NCBI GenBank assembly: GCA_964520785.1
Contig: CAZFQG010000051.1
Location: 1 to 34,340, forward strand
From: CAZFQG01 sp964520785
GTDB taxonomy: Bacteria > Planctomycetota > Planctomycetia > Pirellulales > Thermoguttaceae
Length of the DNA: 34,340 nt
Direction of reading: 5' to 3'
Part shown: piece after piece, positions 32,893-34,340 of the stretch
How the letters are laid out: every line of letters begins with the position of its first letter
Numbering within the stretch: position 1 is the first letter of the stretch
Translations under genes and position numbers: made by a program
The notes under the pieces: model-generated
Database searches by the model: none
The model's input: only the letters and a program-made list of their open reading frames with translations
What the model was told of the DNA's origin: nothing

Positions 32893-33951
32893 ATGAGCGA
32901 TCACACGAACAGCTTTCCGAAACTTCACAATGCCGCGTGGCCGGGAGTCGTTGGGAAGGGGGATGGCGGCGAACCGCCGATCGACCTGGAGACAATGTTG
33001 AACCTCACCGCCGCGGCGGAATTCGAGGGTGCGAAATTCGACGGGTTCGACCTGTTTCTCTTTGCGCCCCATATCGATATCGACGCTTCGGAAGACGAAA
33101 TAAAAGAACTGGCGGAGAAGGCCCGAAGCAGAGGCCTGGAAATCGGCACGGTCGTGGCGCCGGTTTGGCCGCCGACGGGCGGTGGTTCGGCAATCGGGAC
33201 GGCGGCCGAACGCAAGAAGTATTGCGAGCAGGTCAAGAAGGGATGTCGGATCGCCGAACAGCTTCGCCGCGAGGGAGTCCGGCCCAATGGCGTGGTCCGG
33301 GTCGATTCCGCCTGTGACGTGGCCGGCTGGAACCAAGATCCGTCGGAAAACATGAAGCGGTTGGTCGCCACTCTCGAGGAGGCATGCGTGATCGCGGAGG
33401 ATTTCGGGGAACGCTTGGCCGCCGAAGGTGAGATTTGCTGGGGAGGAATGCACAGTTGGAGAGTGATGGTCCAGGTTCTCGAGGCGGTTGACCGTCCCCC
33501 AACCCTTGGTTTCCAAGCCGATATGGCCCACACCCTCCTCTACTTGCTCGGTTACAATGCCCCGGAGGACCGCATCCTGCCGGAGGACTTCGATTGGAGC
33601 GACAAGGATACCCTCGACGCCGCCTACCGTACAATGACGGACGCATTGCGGCCTTGGACGATCGACCTGCACATCGCTCAGAACGACGCCAGCGTCCACG
33701 GGTCCGGTTCACACGACAAGACGGGTCGGCATTGCCTTCCGAACGACCCCGGTGGAAAGCTCGACATCCCCCATTACGCCGGTTTCTGGCTCCGCGACAA
33801 GGATGGCGAGGTGCAGCAATCCGTCAGGCACGTCTGTTGGGACGGTTGCATGTTTTCGAACGAGGTCATGATGAAAGGCCAAACGTGGAACGAAATCCTC
33901 GGCGCGATGGTCGCGGTCCGAGACGCCCATGGATGGAATGCCCCCACCTAA
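32893..33951 (+). CDS. TIM-barrel sugar isomerase/epimerase-like protein
   Basis: The 352-residue product belongs to the xylose isomerase-like TIM-barrel superfamily. Candidate metal ligands lie at strand ends: the Glu in EGEICWGGMHSW, the Asp and His in FQADMAH, and the His in DLHIAQND. No signal peptide is present. AAGGA lies 7 bases before the ATG at 32893. It is longer than the 278-residue relative at 23907 and the two are not close paralogues. It is a single gene with its own promoter and a hairpin after the stop, so context says little about the substrate. Confidence 0.85.
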   Translation: MSDHTNSFPKLHNAAWPGVVGKGDGGEPPIDLETMLNLTAAAEFEGAKFDGFDLFLFAPHIDIDASEDEIKELAEKARSRGLEIGTVVAPVWPPTGGGSAIGTAAERKKYCEQVKKGCRIAEQLRREGVRPNGVVRVDSACDVAGWNQDPSENMKRLVATLEEACVIAEDFGERLAAEGEICWGGMHSWRVMVQVLEAVDRPPTLGFQADMAHTLLYLLGYNAPEDRILPEDFDWSDKDTLDAAYRTMTDALRPWTIDLHIAQNDASVHGSGSHDKTGRHCLPNDPGGKLDIPHYAGFWLRDKDGEVQQSVRHVCWDGCMFSNEVMMKGQTWNEILGAMVAVRDAHGWNAPT

Positions 33952-33953
33952 CC

Positions 33954-33970
33954 GCCTCTCTCCGAGAGGC
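33954..33970 (+). terminator. Hairpin just after the isomerase gene
   Basis: GCCTCTC-TCC-GAGAGGC is a perfect 7-bp stem with a 3-base loop starting 3 bases after the stop. AAATTG follows rather than a T run, so it is a weak or Rho-assisted terminator at best. Confidence 0.45.
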
Positions 33971-34013
33971 AAATTGAACCGCGGGGCCGCGAAGGCCCAA
34001 CGGCCGGTGACGT

Positions 34014-34036
34014 AACCCCTTATTTGACAAGGGGTT
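34014..34036. repeat. 8-bp inverted repeat with 7-base spacer
   Basis: AACCCCTT (34014-34021) and AAGGGGTT (34029-34036) are perfect complements around ATTTGAC. The symmetry extends to GTAA and TTTAC with a single extra T. The length and arrangement resemble a recombinase core site, but a plain hairpin is equally possible. Confidence 0.5.
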
Positions 34037-34293
34037 TACGGCAACCGGCGGAAGCGGGCGCTGCGGAATGCGCTGCAATTCCGGGTATTTCTGATCCAGG
34101 GTTGGCCCGGGTGGTTGCGGCGTGGGCCGGGTTGTCCGAGGCGGATCGGAAGGCGATCCTCTATGTGATCCGGGAAGCTGCGGGATAAGGGGCAGGTTGC
34201 GGCGAGAGACGGCTTCCCCCTTTTTTTCCATAGCCCCACCCCTCGAACGAGCGGCACTACTTAGTTAAGGGCGTGGTTGTGTCTAGACGGCGT

Positions 34294-34340
34294 CTAATAG
34301 CTTTACCGACGTGCCTAATAGTTGTGCAGGCGTGCCTATT
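34294..34340. repeat. Short tandem repeat with 21-bp period, cut by the window end
   Basis: CTAATAG occurs at 34294-34300 and 34315-34321, and CTATT begins a third unit at 34336, giving a period of 21 bases. The second and third units share CGTGCCTA. A perfect palindrome TAGACG-G-CGTCTA lies just before (34284-34296). A period of 21 also equals seven codons, so a repetitive coding sequence running off the window cannot be excluded. Confidence 0.5.

Larger units (their letters stand above)
33952..34188 (+). pseudogene. C-terminal fragment of an unknown planctomycete-type protein
   Basis: The frame that continues after the isomerase stop stays open for 78 codons and ends at 34188. Its last part, DPGLARVVAAWAGLSEADRK then AILYVIREAAG, is a well-formed helical ending with the pattern D-x-x-L-x-x-V-V-x-A-W-x-x-L. 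From memory, endings of this kind follow integrase-type genes in planctomycetes; this needs a search. There is no start codon with a ribosome site, and the body of the protein is absent. The inverted repeat at 34014-34036 lies inside it. I read it as the scar of a former gene or integration event. Confidence 0.4.

Overview
The window most likely comes from a bacterium of the Planctomycetota. It carries a DUF1559 type II secretion-like protein with a prepilin N-terminus and an H-X9-DG motif, which is a hallmark expansion of that phylum. It also has several secreted sugar-active proteins, TIM-barrel sugar isomerases next to unrelated genes, a TonB-like protein with a VWA domain, GC-rich coding sequence and many genes with weak or no Shine-Dalgarno (SD) site. 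No rRNA, tRNA, CRISPR array or complete insertion sequence was seen.

Layout. Positions 51-2087 (+) hold hisG, a RidA-family gene and a TlpA-like thioredoxin; the last two overlap by 4 bases. Positions 2137-4888 (-) hold a DapA-superfamily aldolase/lyase followed by an MFS transporter. Positions 5128-5682 hold an odd reading frame that joins the tail of a GntR-type regulator to the tail of what looks like a carbohydrate-active enzyme. A secreted GH36-type alpha-galactosidase follows (5744-8443), then the DUF1559 gene on the other strand with a clear terminator. Positions 10266-14288 hold two paralogous secreted BNR/Asp-box proteins that flank a NanA/DapA-type lyase. Next come a VWA protein, a small L7/L12-C-like protein and galT.

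Positions 24743 down to 17357 (-) form a compact six-gene run: TIM-barrel isomerase, truncated GH5-like protein, PL10-type pectate lyase, GHL10-like glycosidase, sodium:solute symporter and a 62-residue membrane protein. It reads as a locus for breaking down pectin-like polymers and importing the products. Divergent from it are ribD, a DPM1-like glycosyltransferase and an 887-codon frame that joins a GT-C membrane glycosyltransferase to a complete class I (FbaB-type) fructose-bisphosphate aldolase with no stop codon between them. A UvrD/PcrA helicase, another TIM-barrel isomerase and a region of repeats and a gene fragment close the window.

The observations most worth a second look are the glycosyltransferase-aldolase frame, because the two halves belong on opposite sides of the membrane; the chimeric fragment at 5128-5682; the truncated Tat-exported GH5 protein beside a (CCA)n-like tract; the stacked GC-rich palindromes before the promoter at 32787; and the repeat-bearing right end, which looks like a former integration site. 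All functional statements come from reading translations by eye; no searches were run.
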